Source of the DNA: Dethiosulfovibrio faecalis
GTDB lineage: Bacteria > Synergistota > Synergistia > Synergistales > Dethiosulfovibrionaceae
Assembly: GCF_021568795.1 (NCBI RefSeq)
Contig: NZ_JAKGUE010000001.1
Location: forward strand, 1 to 64,000
Direction of reading: 5' to 3'
Length of the DNA stretch: 64,000 bases
Of the stretch, positions 7,470-14,642 are shown piece after piece (the stretch's first letter is position 1; the number at the start of each line of letters is the position of its first letter). The notes beneath the pieces are model-generated. The model did not search any database and had not been told where the DNA came from. It saw only the letters and a list, made by a program, of their open reading frames with translations. Both the position numbers and the translations under genes were made by a program.

Positions 7470-7796
7470 GTGTCAAAGAAAAAACCGGTGTTGATTTCTG
7501 CCTACTCGAAACAGCGGCAGATGATGGTCAGCGACCGTAAAAAGGCCATGGAGGAGGCTAGAGAGAACCGCATCAGGGCGGCGATGAACTGCCCGGTGGT
7601 GTGTCGTATGTCGGCATCGCAGGAGCTTCAGGATCTTAGGGATCGTTTGGAACTGGAACGGGCCGAGCTGGATTATGCGGCCAGGTTGGTCGAGAGATAC
7701 AAGGACTCGTCGGCCAGGAACCGTTATCGCAGAACGGAGCTACAGGTGGCCACTCTGGAACGTCGAGTGAGATCCGCGGAAAGGGCGGTGTATTGA
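7470..7796 (+). CDS. Hypothetical coiled-coil early protein
   Basis: 108 aa from a GTG behind AAGGAGGGG. A basic N-terminus is followed by a long helical region (about 48-108) with heptad character (LQDLRDRLELERAELDYAARL). No known family. Confidence 0.55.
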   Translation: MSKKKPVLISAYSKQRQMMVSDRKKAMEEARENRIRAAMNCPVVCRMSASQELQDLRDRLELERAELDYAARLVERYKDSSARNRYRRTELQVATLERRVRSAERAVY

Positions 7797-7988
7797 ATGA
7801 GGTTGATGAAGGCGGTTGAGAGGTTGAAGAGGCATAGGAGAAAGACTCGCTGGTATCGGGTGAACATGCAGAACTACGCCAGGCGGACCCTGGACATGAT
7901 TGCCGCCGAGGGGCCGGAGGGAGATCTTAGAAGCCGTATCACCTTAGGTCAGGTCGAGGTTTTACGTGCCATGGCGGGGAGGTCGTAA
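7797..7988 (+). CDS. Hypothetical small basic protein (63 aa)
   Basis: Starts immediately after the preceding stop codon (TGA then ATG), so translation is coupled. The first 20 residues are very basic (RLKRHRRKTRWYR). Not recognised. Confidence 0.5.
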   Translation: MRLMKAVERLKRHRRKTRWYRVNMQNYARRTLDMIAAEGPEGDLRSRITLGQVEVLRAMAGRS

Positions 7989-7990
7989 TC

Positions 7991-8239
7991 GTGCCGTTTT
8001 ACGGAAAGTTGTTGCGGGAACTCCGTCGTCAGGAGCAGGACGCTCTGAGGCAGGAGCGTGACGCACTGAAACGAGAGATCTCCATGGCCAGAGAGCTTAT
8101 CGTCGTTCAGGACATAGCCTTCGAGCGTCAGCAAAAGAAGCTGGAACGGGCGATAGATGAAAACCTGTCCCTGAAAGAGGACCTGGCCGAGATCGAGTCT
8201 CGCCTGGGTGGGATAGTCGGCGGCGAGGAGGCGGTTTGA
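7991..8239 (+). CDS. Hypothetical coiled-coil protein (82 aa)
   Basis: A GTG start two bases after the previous stop. It is almost entirely predicted helix with heptads (RQEQDALRQERDALKREI). It ends in TGATG, overlapping the next start. It probably oligomerises; function unknown. Confidence 0.5.
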   Translation: MPFYGKLLRELRRQEQDALRQERDALKREISMARELIVVQDIAFERQQKKLERAIDENLSLKEDLAEIESRLGGIVGGEEAV

Positions 8240-8463
8240 TGCCTATGCCTGTGCGGCGTTGTGCCAAGTGTGGGTCGATCATCGGGAAAATCATGTACCT
8301 GGGACCTAGATGCACCGATATTTGCGAGGTGTGCGGCAACAGGCTGAGAGATGGATTCGATGTGGGCAAGGACGTGGCGGGACAGATTTACCTGGGGGAC
8401 GTGTCGGAGGGTAAAAAAAGAACCCGCTCGGCGGCAACCGAACGGGCGTGTGTAAGCAGATAG
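8239..8463 (+). CDS. Small zinc-ribbon protein
   Basis: 74 aa. Two Cys pairs (CAKCG near residue 8 and CEVCGNRL near 30) form a probable zinc ribbon. The basic C-terminal tail (GKKRTRSAATERA) overlaps a GC-rich hairpin region. It starts in the TGATG overlap with the previous gene. Function unknown. Confidence 0.55.
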   Translation: MPMPVRRCAKCGSIIGKIMYLGPRCTDICEVCGNRLRDGFDVGKDVAGQIYLGDVSEGKKRTRSAATERACVSR

Positions 8464-8483
8464 CTGATCTACATACATTACAA

Positions 8484-8508
8484 GGCAGGGAGGTACGAAC
8501 TCCCTGCC
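8484..8508. terminator. Perfect 9-bp stem-loop in early region
   Basis: GGCAGGGAG (8484-8492) and CTCCCTGCC (8500-8508) enclose a 7-nt loop. It lies between two early genes. It lacks a U-run, so it may be a processing or antitermination structure rather than an intrinsic terminator. Confidence 0.4.
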
Positions 8509-8544
8509 TCCAAGTATATCACATACGGAGAGGACGTGATCTTT

Positions 8545-8832
8545 ATGGAAAGCACCACCACCACGCAATCGAAGCCGATCCGTCCGGAAAAGAAGGTCCG
8601 CCGGGTAGCTCGGAAGGAGCATCGCTGCGACTGGTGCGGAGGGGTTATCTATCCGGACGAGAAGTATGTATTTCTGGAGTTCTTCGTAGAGGAGCGAGAC
8701 AGATTCGTCGATCGAAAGTATCACGAGGATTGTTTCGAAGCCATGGAGCACGACCCGGCGGTAAAGTCCGGCAGGCATCGTCGCAGAGGCCAGATCAGAG
8801 GCTGCACCGTCGAGGAGAGCTACAGGGGGTGA
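8545..8832 (+). CDS. Small zinc-binding protein (LIM/HNH-like Cys-His)
   Basis: 95 aa from ATG 8545, 11 nt after GGAGAGG (GTG 8536 is too close to it). CDWCGG at about 29-34 and YHEDCF at about 64-69 give a C-x2-C...H-x2-C zinc site of the kind found in small phage proteins. A basic C-terminal RHRRRGQIRG follows. It lies just upstream of the replication gene. Confidence 0.55.
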   Translation: MESTTTTQSKPIRPEKKVRRVARKEHRCDWCGGVIYPDEKYVFLEFFVEERDRFVDRKYHEDCFEAMEHDPAVKSGRHRRRGQIRGCTVEESYRG

Positions 8833-8836
8833 CCAT

Positions 8837-9703
8837 GTGGAGCGCAACATAGTAATAGACAACCGAAAGTTCTGGTTCGCCAGGGTGGACATCTCCGTAC
8901 TGCTGGACGAAGGAATAGACGCCTATGCCAAAGCCACCTACGCCGTACTGTGCGCCTACGCCGGTTCCGACAGGGAGTGTTTTCCAAGTGCGGAGACATT
9001 GGCCAAAAAGGTGAAGTGCAGTAGAGACCGACTCTTCAAGAGTCTCAGGATACTGGTGGAGTTCGGGGTGTTGGAGAAGGTGACCCAGTCCAACAAATCA
9101 TTCCAGACGGTCAACAAATACATCCTAACGGGAGGCTCCGATTCCACTCAGGCAGTCCGCCAAACGGACACCGAGAGTCCGTCAGAAAGACTCCCGCAGT
9201 CCGTCTCACGTACCCCCGGTGTACGCCAGGCGGACCCCCGGTGTCCGTCAGACGTACACAGAACTAGAGACATAGAACTAGAACCAAAGAACGATAAAGA
9301 CATAGTGGGCAAGTCCGCCGAAGACACGGCGGGACTTCCCCTCGACCCCGTGCCCGGGGAGGAAGTCGTACCCCAACCGGTTGAGACTCCGCCTCCCTGT
9401 CCCTACAGGGCCATAGCCGATCTCTGGGACGAGGTGATGGTCCCTATGGGCAAGCGAGGCGTCAGGATCCTCTCGGAGACCAGACAGAATACCCTGAGAT
9501 CCCGATGGAGGACCAAAGGAGACCCCGGAGCCCCTCCATGGCCATGGGCCGACCTGAAAACCTGGCGGGACTACTTCCTCTACGTCTCCCAGAGCAAGTT
9601 TCTGGTGGACGGCAGATTCTGCGACTTCGACTGGGTGATAAAGAAATCCAACTGGATCAAGATCCGGGAGGGCAAATATCACCAGGAAGGAGACTGCCGA
9701 TGA
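8837..9703 (+). CDS. Phage replication initiator (lambda O-like), contains origin iterons
   Basis: 288 aa from GTG 8837. Residues 1-95 form a winged helix (YAVLCAYAG, CFPSAETLAKKVKCSRDRLFKSLRIL) of the type used by phage O-like or DnaD-like initiators. Residues 105-175 are a low-complexity linker whose DNA is a tandem array of five 22-bp repeats. The C-terminal domain (about 185-288) is helical with many Trp and probably recruits the helicase or loader. Placement of origin iterons inside the initiator gene matches lambda O. Because 22 is not a multiple of three, the repeat also shows in the protein as VRQTDTE and VRQADPR 22 residues apart. It ends in ATGA overlapping the next gene. Confidence 0.72.
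   Translation: MERNIVIDNRKFWFARVDISVLLDEGIDAYAKATYAVLCAYAGSDRECFPSAETLAKKVKCSRDRLFKSLRILVEFGVLEKVTQSNKSFQTVNKYILTGGSDSTQAVRQTDTESPSERLPQSVSRTPGVRQADPRCPSDVHRTRDIELEPKNDKDIVGKSAEDTAGLPLDPVPGEEVVPQPVETPPPCPYRAIADLWDEVMVPMGKRGVRILSETRQNTLRSRWRTKGDPGAPPWPWADLKTWRDYFLYVSQSKFLVDGRFCDFDWVIKKSNWIKIREGKYHQEGDCR
9155..9264 (+). repeat. Five 22-bp iterons, candidate prophage replication origin
   Basis: Units start at 9155, 9177, 9199, 9221 and 9243, exactly 22 bp apart. Each begins with GTMCGYC and contains an imperfect inverted repeat of the form GTCCG-N5-CGGAC or CGTAC (for example GTCCGCCAAACGGAC at 9155-9169). Units 3 and 4 share the tail CCCCCGGT. A dimeric initiator site repeated every two helical turns is the layout of an iteron origin. 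Confidence 0.8.
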
Positions 9704-10134
9704 TCCGTCAGGCCTGCGGTCCCGATCTCGTCGGTGACCTGAGGGAAATGCTGGCCCGTAGGGGCATAGCCGTCAGGGAACGCTCCGAGGAAGAGCGGTG
9801 GAACCGGGTCATGGCCTACGTACGCAAAAGGCTGAACTACATAGGCCCCATAACCCGGGAACTCTTCCCTGAAGAACTCTGCGACTACGAAACCCTGGTC
9901 GACTGGGGGGAGCACTGCGACAGCTGTAGCAACCCGGCGAAATGCCCCCACTACGGTTACAGGGGCGAGATCCGGATGAGGAAATACTGGAAAGGCAAAC
10001 ACTACGCCTCGGGCGTGTTCGTGCCCGAATACTACGGCGGGAAATGCGGTGCATATCTGGATGCCAAGAAGGAAAAGGAGCGGGACAAGAAAGACGCCCC
10101 GTCGGGATCTCCCTCCGGAGGCTTCCGGTGGTGA
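9700..10134 (+). CDS. Hypothetical replication-region protein with Cys cluster
   Basis: 144 aa starting in the ATGA overlap with the initiator gene. Residues about 73-82 hold CDSCSNPAKC, a C-x2-C-x5-C site followed by HYGYRG, probably zinc-binding. There is no Walker motif, so it is not a complete helicase loader. Lambda has its helicase loader (P) in this position. A loader-like role is only positional inference. Confidence 0.5.
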   Translation: MIRQACGPDLVGDLREMLARRGIAVRERSEEERWNRVMAYVRKRLNYIGPITRELFPEELCDYETLVDWGEHCDSCSNPAKCPHYGYRGEIRMRKYWKGKHYASGVFVPEYYGGKCGAYLDAKKEKERDKKDAPSGSPSGGFRW

Positions 10135-10156
10135 GAGGAAAGGATGGCGGTGTAGA

Positions 10157-10381
10157 ATGAACTTCACCGAACGAGAGCTCTGGGAAATAGAGGACAAGCT
10201 GGAGAGCGCCCTTAACTCCAGGGCGACGGCTAGATACATAGTGGATTGCGTCAGAGAACGGGATGAAATGGAAGACGCTCTTGACGTGATGTATTCCGAG
10301 ATTCGGGATATAAAGGACTCGCTTCGTAGGATAGATTTTGAGATCCCCTCCCGTCCCAGGGAAAGCACTGTATTCCGATAG
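10157..10381 (+). CDS. Hypothetical helical protein (74 aa)
   Basis: The ATG at 10157 follows a purine-rich segment (GGAAAGGATGG). It is acidic, almost fully helical and coiled-coil-like (RERDEMEDALDVMYSEIRDI). No family is recognised. Confidence 0.5.
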   Translation: MNFTERELWEIEDKLESALNSRATARYIVDCVRERDEMEDALDVMYSEIRDIKDSLRRIDFEIPSRPRESTVFR

Positions 10382-10399
10382 ATCGAAAGGGAAACGACC

Positions 10400-11110
10400 A
10401 TGAACGACAGGATAAAGGAACGGATAAGAAAGCTACTCAAGATAGCCGAGGACTCGCCCTATCCCGCCGAGGTGGAAACCGCCCTGCTGAAGGCTCAGGA
10501 ACTAATGGCGCTCAACGGCCTGGAGAATGGCGACATCGATCCCTCCGAGCGGGGAGACGTGGTGGAGAAGGACATCGACCTGGGGGGCAGAGTGGAAAGC
10601 TGGAAGGGGTATCTGTCCATAGTGTTGGCGGAAAACTTCCGGTGCATGGCCTACAGGTCCAGAAGAGTAAGGCATGGCGATAACGGGGCTCCTGCCGTTT
10701 TCTATAGCGTCGTCGTGATCCTGGGAAGGGGCGAAGACGTGAAGATAGTCTTCGATGCCTTCTGTAAATGCGTCACGGCGGTAAGCAGATTCGCCATGGA
10801 ATACAGAAAGAGAACCGAGGAGCGGTGGCGTACAGTCAGGAACAGCTACTTCATGGGATTTGTCCGAGGGCTGGAAGACCAATTCGAGGAACAGAGAAAG
10901 AAAAACCCCGAATGGGGGCTGGTGCTGGTGAGAGATCCCGAGGTCGAATCGGCCTACGAAGCCCTGGGATTGAAAAACGGCGGAGCCAGCCGAACCGTCC
11001 TACGGGGACAAAACGCCTATGCGGACGGTTACGCCAGAGGCAAGGGCTTCTCCCTAGAAGACGACCCTTCTTTGAGGGAGGCTGCCAGCCTGAAAATAGC
11101 GGCCACGTAA
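10400..11110 (+). CDS. DUF2786-family phage protein
   Basis: 236 aa. The N-terminus (RIKERIRKLLKIAEDSPYPAEVETALLKAQELMA) matches the DUF2786 pattern in which a short helical pair precedes a longer C-terminal domain. The C-terminal region has YFMGFVRGLEDQF and YADGYARGKGF. DUF2786 proteins are common in phages and prophages, often near replication or recombination genes, but their role is not established. The stop overlaps the next start by one base (TAATG). Confidence 0.65.
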   Translation: MNDRIKERIRKLLKIAEDSPYPAEVETALLKAQELMALNGLENGDIDPSERGDVVEKDIDLGGRVESWKGYLSIVLAENFRCMAYRSRRVRHGDNGAPAVFYSVVVILGRGEDVKIVFDAFCKCVTAVSRFAMEYRKRTEERWRTVRNSYFMGFVRGLEDQFEEQRKKNPEWGLVLVRDPEVESAYEALGLKNGGASRTVLRGQNAYADGYARGKGFSLEDDPSLREAASLKIAAT

Positions 11111-11277
11111 TGATCCCCGGAGTTTATGATACCGAAGACCCCGACGAGGTGGTGGCCTGTAGGGCTCCGTGGAGACACAACGAATACGGAATGGGGTGCT
11201 CCTGGCGGCCTGAGGGCTGTCGGGAGTGCCGCTATGCGGTGACCAGGAGGAATAAAGAAGAACTGGAACGCAAATAG
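11110..11277 (+). CDS. Hypothetical Cys-containing small protein (55 aa)
   Basis: Starts in the TAATG overlap. It contains C-x11-C-x6-C-x2-C (ACRAPWRHN, GCSWRPEGCRECRY), a possible zinc site. It is translationally coupled to the DUF2786 gene. Function unknown. Confidence 0.5.
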   Translation: MIPGVYDTEDPDEVVACRAPWRHNEYGMGCSWRPEGCRECRYAVTRRNKEELERK

Positions 11278-11293
11278 AGAAGGGGGCTTCGGT

Positions 11294-11794
11294 GTGGATC
11301 AGGTGGAACGGTTGGCCAGGGCGATAGACATCCTGGTCGAATACTATCCTTGCGCTTTCAGTGTTTTGCTTGGCGAGGCCGAGCCCCCGACCGACGACGA
11401 ATGGATAGAGATAATGACCCGCCGGAGGCTCTATGTCTCCGGAGCGGCGGAGGACCCGGGCGTCAGGATAGACAGGGACCCGGATCACGACGGGATACTG
11501 AACCAGACGATAGCGCTGGACGAGGTCCGGGGGGTGATAGAGAAAGCGGGCTGGCCGGCCATAGTGGAATCGGCCAGAGCCATAAAGACCTTCTTTGCCG
11601 AGGACTGGGAGATCTTCTGTCTTCACGTCCGTTTCGTAACAGGCAAGACCAGGTTGGGCGGGAAGTCCCCGTTACAGAGAGTGGCCGACAGGGTCGGAAT
11701 GTCACCCGGCACCGTGACCAGGAAGAGGCAGGAGATCCCGATGATGATAGCCCGGGATGCCCTGAAGGGGTTTCAGATAGCTCTGAAATGGTGA
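11294..11794 (+). CDS. Late-gene regulator candidate with C-terminal HTH
   Basis: 166 aa from GTG 11294. Residues about 128-152 (PLQRVADRVGMSPGTVTRKR) form a sigma-region-4-like helix-turn-helix at the C-terminus. That arrangement, at the end of the early operon upstream of packaging genes, is typical of ArpU/RinA-type late activators. Its stop codon overlaps a cluster of ACGTTAT repeats that could be its target. The assignment rests on HTH and position, not a clear family match. Confidence 0.5.
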   Translation: MDQVERLARAIDILVEYYPCAFSVLLGEAEPPTDDEWIEIMTRRRLYVSGAAEDPGVRIDRDPDHDGILNQTIALDEVRGVIEKAGWPAIVESARAIKTFFAEDWEIFCLHVRFVTGKTRLGGKSPLQRVADRVGMSPGTVTRKRQEIPMMIARDALKGFQIALKW

Positions 11795-11848
11795 CGTTAT
11801 GACGACGTTATGACGATGATAGTTGTTACTATATCGTTGCTATAACGT
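11794..11848. promoter_or_regulatory. Tandem 11-bp repeat plus inverted copy
   Basis: ACGTTATGACG occurs twice head to tail (11794-11804 and 11805-11815). The inverse motif ATAACGT lies at 11842-11848. The cluster sits exactly at the stop of the HTH gene and before the TA module. It could be a binding site for that regulator. Confidence 0.45.
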
Positions 11849-11937
11849 GGATGATAAATTTGAAAACGGCCTTATACTGATAGTGTGCCACAACAAGAGA
11901 GCAGCCCGGGAGTGCAGGCCCGGGATTTCCCGATATA

Positions 11938-11961
11938 GCCCCGACGCCCCAGCGCCGGGGC
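11938..11961. terminator. Terminator-like hairpin between late regulator and TA module
   Basis: GCCCCGACGC and GCGCCGGGGC pair (10 bp, one mismatch) around a CCCA loop, followed on the plus strand by ATTATCTTTT. It separates the rightward early transcript from the convergent toxin gene and could act in both directions. Confidence 0.6.
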
Positions 11962-11962
11962 A

Positions 11963-12235
11963 TTATCTTTTGAGGATGTCCGAGTGGGTACCGGTTCTGA
12001 TCAGTGAAATGGCTTGTTGATCGACTTTGTATATCAGGATCCAATCGGGTTCTATGTGAAGCGAGCGATGGCTGCCCCAGTTTCCTAGCATGGGGTGATC
12101 ATTGTATTGTTCGGGAAGTTCCTTACCTGAGACTAGGATTTGGAGTGCCTTCTTCAGCTTGTCCGTGTCTTTGCCCCGTTTTACCTGTAGTTTTACGTCC
12201 CGTTTGAACTGACTTGATCGTTTCAGCTTCGGCAT
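11963..12235 (-). CDS. YafQ/RelE-family mRNA-cleaving toxin
   Basis: 90 aa with the RelE/ParE-superfamily pattern: a basic N-terminus (KLKRSSQFKRDVKL), HPMLGNW, HRSLHIEPDWILIYKV and a C-terminal RTGTHSDIL carrying the histidine characteristic of YafQ. It starts in a TGATG overlap with the upstream antitoxin, the standard coupling of antitoxin and toxin. It probably cleaves mRNA on the ribosome when released. It lies on the strand opposite the phage operon, a common arrangement for maintenance modules. Confidence 0.85.
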   Translation of the reverse strand: MPKLKRSSQFKRDVKLQVKRGKDTDKLKKALQILVSGKELPEQYNDHPMLGNWGSHRSLHIEPDWILIYKVDQQAISLIRTGTHSDILKR

Positions 12236-12495
12236 CAGATACCGAGATCTTCATACAGGTCGTCGAGAGACTGAAACTCTTCTCCTTCTCCGGAAGCGAC
12301 CTCGGCCATAGCCTGCCTGGTCTTGGCGTTGGGGATCTCTACCGGAAATGGAAGTCGTCCGCTCGTTCCGATCTGTACCAGCGTCATCCTGACGGCGTCG
12401 GATATGGATAGCCCCATCTGAGAGAGGACTTCCGATGCTTTCTGTTTGGTTTCGCTGTCTATGCGAACTCTGATAGAACTATCACAGGCGGTCAT
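12235..12495 (-). CDS. RelB/DinJ-type antitoxin
   Basis: 86 aa from ATG 12495 (a longer frame reaches 12528, but the ribosome site GGAGG favours 12495). The N-terminal ribbon-helix-helix (SSIRVRIDSETKQKASEVLSQMG, then SISDAVRMTL) is the DinJ DNA-binding fold. The acidic C-terminus (GEGEEFQSLDDLYEDLG) is the toxin-binding part. It probably represses its own promoter together with the toxin. Confidence 0.85.
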   Translation of the reverse strand: MTACDSSIRVRIDSETKQKASEVLSQMGLSISDAVRMTLVQIGTSGRLPFPVEIPNAKTRQAMAEVASGEGEEFQSLDDLYEDLGI

Positions 12496-12661
12496 ATTTA
12501 TCGCCTCCTTGTAGCCACATTGTATCAACGTCTTGGAGGATGATCAATTAAGTCTTTCTTCGGATCTGGCGATTATGCCGAGGGCCCGAAGTCTCGTATG
12601 CCATCTCTTTCTTGGAGGTGGCCTTTTTTTATGTCTTGCGAAAGACAGGAGGGGGTTGGAC

Positions 12662-12862
12662 ATGTACGTTATCTGGTGTCGTAAAGAGGGACGGGGCGGG
12701 TTGCGTGTCGGTGTCTCCGACGCCAGATCTCCCATTCCCTACATGGCCGATCCCATCACCATCGTCGAACCCTGCGACGTGCGCCTCATGCGGCGCTGGC
12801 TCAGGCGTAGGGCGAAGAAGGGATGGAGCCTGGAGCGGTTGAGAAGGTCTTGCGAGGGATGA
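12662..12862 (+). CDS. Hypothetical basic protein (66 aa)
   Basis: The ATG at 12662 follows AGGAGGG. The C-terminal half is rich in Arg (RLMRRWLRRRAKKGW). It is followed within 13 bp by the recombinase gene in the same orientation. Not recognised. Confidence 0.5.
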   Translation: MYVIWCRKEGRGGLRVGVSDARSPIPYMADPITIVEPCDVRLMRRWLRRRAKKGWSLERLRRSCEG

Positions 12863-12875
12863 GGAGGGAGCGGGA

Positions 12876-13538
12876 TTGAAATACACGAGTCCCTTCCGAG
12901 GCAGGAGGCAGATCAACCGGATGAAGCGGGCCATTCTGGAAAGGCCGGGGAGATTCAGCCGGGAGGCGGCTTTGAGGGATTACGCCCTTTTCGTCTTCGG
13001 GATCAATTCGGCCCTCCGGATCGGAGATCTGCTCGACCTCAAGGTGGACGACGTCCTGGCCGGTAGAAGCTGTCGTCTCAGGATAGAGGAGGAAATACGG
13101 CTTCGGGAGGGAAAGACCGGTAACATCCGGACGTTCCCCCTCGTAGACAAAAGCCGGGAGGCCCTAAAGGACTATCTGCGCTACAGGAAGGATCTCAGGG
13201 GCTTGGCTAGAGACGAGCCCCTATGGGCCGCCGTCCGCCGAAAGGGAGAGGATATGCGGGCCATATCGAGGATGCAGGTCTACCGGATGCTGAACGATGC
13301 GGCGGTACGAGCCAACGAGGCATCGCCTCCGGCGGAGCGGATCAACCTTCGAACCACGTCCATCGGCTGTCACTCCATGAGGAAGACCCTGGGGTACATG
13401 CTCTATTACGAGGGTGATTCGGTGCCTCTGGCGGATATCCAGACCATGTACGGCCACTCGTCGGAGAAGGTTACTCTGCGTTATCTGGGCATCACGAAAG
13501 AGATAACGGACGGCCACTACAGGGCCTTGAATCTGTGA
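12876..13538 (+). CDS. Short tyrosine recombinase
   Basis: 220 aa from TTG 12876. The catalytic elements of the tyrosine recombinase fold are present: the first Arg in NSALRIGDLL, Lys in EGKTGNIRTF, HSMRK (H-x2-R), GHSS and the Tyr in LRYLGI. It lacks the N-terminal arm- and core-binding domains of integrases, so it is a catalytic-domain-only form. It sits just upstream of the terminase rather than at an att site, and a full integrase exists at 39516. Likely a phage resolvase-like or accessory recombinase. Function not established. Confidence 0.8.
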   Translation: MKYTSPFRGRRQINRMKRAILERPGRFSREAALRDYALFVFGINSALRIGDLLDLKVDDVLAGRSCRLRIEEEIRLREGKTGNIRTFPLVDKSREALKDYLRYRKDLRGLARDEPLWAAVRRKGEDMRAISRMQVYRMLNDAAVRANEASPPAERINLRTTSIGCHSMRKTLGYMLYYEGDSVPLADIQTMYGHSSEKVTLRYLGITKEITDGHYRALNL

Positions 13539-14111
13539 TTGATTTGGATTCATAATGCCACATTTTAAATCAATCATGGAATCGAGCTCGTCTTGTTTGG
13601 TCCTTGATCGGGCCGTAGGGGTTAAACATCGGGGTTTTCGGGGCTCATTAGCGCCGAATCGAAGAAAAGAATCCGGTGTTTGCAAGGCTTCCCGGCGTCG
13701 GAGGGTTAATAATGAGATGGTCTGAAACGGTCGTTTTTAATCATTTTTCGACTATCTTCGAGAAAAAGCCCGTTTCCGAGTTTAATAATCTTCCGCTCGA
13801 AGGCTATCCAAGCCGGTAGTGGGGCGGTTTTCCGAAAGAGGTTGTTCTACGTTACTCCCTATCATTGAGTTACGCTGTAGAGAATCCCGAAGAGGTCGAT
13901 TTCGCCCGATTCGACAAGCCGTGAGCCCGGTAGTCGCAAAGGGAAAACGTTACGGGTCCTTCCTGGGGGGTGGGGGCCTCAGGGGTCGGTTGCACCGATG
14001 GAAAAATCTCGATTAAAATACGAAATTGGGGTTAAGGGTTAAGCATCAAATATCAATAAGCATAGAACATTAAACGCCGAAATGGGGTGGAAACTAGAGT
14101 TTACTTAGGGG
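13539..14111. other. 573-nt non-coding region upstream of terminase (expected cos/packaging region)
   Basis: No credible gene is visible on either strand. The DNA alternates AT-rich motifs (TTAATAAT at 13706 and 13782, GGGTTAAG near 14030) with a G-run segment at 13964-13985. A lambda-type packaging set starts immediately after it, and in lambda the cos and terminase-binding sites lie directly upstream of nu1. The cleavage site itself cannot be identified by eye. Confidence 0.5.
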
Positions 14112-14642
14112 GTGATCCGCCTGGCGAAACCCAACATCAAGGTCGAGGGCGACAGGATAATGCTCTCCACCAAAAGATGCGCCGCCTTTTTCGGGGTGAC
14201 CTCCAAGACGATGTCGGAGTGGAAGAGATCCGGCTGTCCTCAGGCCGGTAGAGGGTGGTGGGATCCGGAGGAGGTTTATAGGTGGCGGTGCGGACTGGAG
14301 AGCGACAGCCCCGACAACGACGGTAACTGGCAGGCGGTAAAGCTGAAAGCCGAAGCCGAATATCGCAAGGCGAAGGCGGCTCAGGAGGAGATCCGTCTTA
14401 AGGTTCTGGAGGGGCGGTACATTCCGTTCGAGCAGGTTCAGGATGCCTGGGCCGATCGTCTGGTGATCTGCCGGACCAACATGTTCGGCTGGGTCAATAC
14501 TCTGCCTCCTCTGCTGGAGGGCATGTCTCGGACGGAGATGGAGAAGATTCTGGGAGAGGAGATCCGGATTCTCTGGGAGGGGTATTCGAGAGACGGCCCC
14601 TTCACACCGGCGGGCAAGAAGGAAAAGGAGGTGGTTCGTTGA
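14112..14642 (+). CDS. Terminase small subunit (lambda Nu1-like)
   Basis: 176 aa from GTG 14112. ATG 14160 is also plausible because homologous proteins begin close to the HTH. Residues about 17-45 (LSTKRCAAFFGVTSKTMSEW) form the winged-helix DNA-binding motif seen in Nu1, with WWDPEEVYRW after it. A long helix (about 75-100) follows, and the C-terminal tail is basic. It recognises the packaging site and recruits the large subunit, whose gene overlaps its end. Confidence 0.82.
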   Translation: MIRLAKPNIKVEGDRIMLSTKRCAAFFGVTSKTMSEWKRSGCPQAGRGWWDPEEVYRWRCGLESDSPDNDGNWQAVKLKAEAEYRKAKAAQEEIRLKVLEGRYIPFEQVQDAWADRLVICRTNMFGWVNTLPPLLEGMSRTEMEKILGEEIRILWEGYSRDGPFTPAGKKEKEVVR

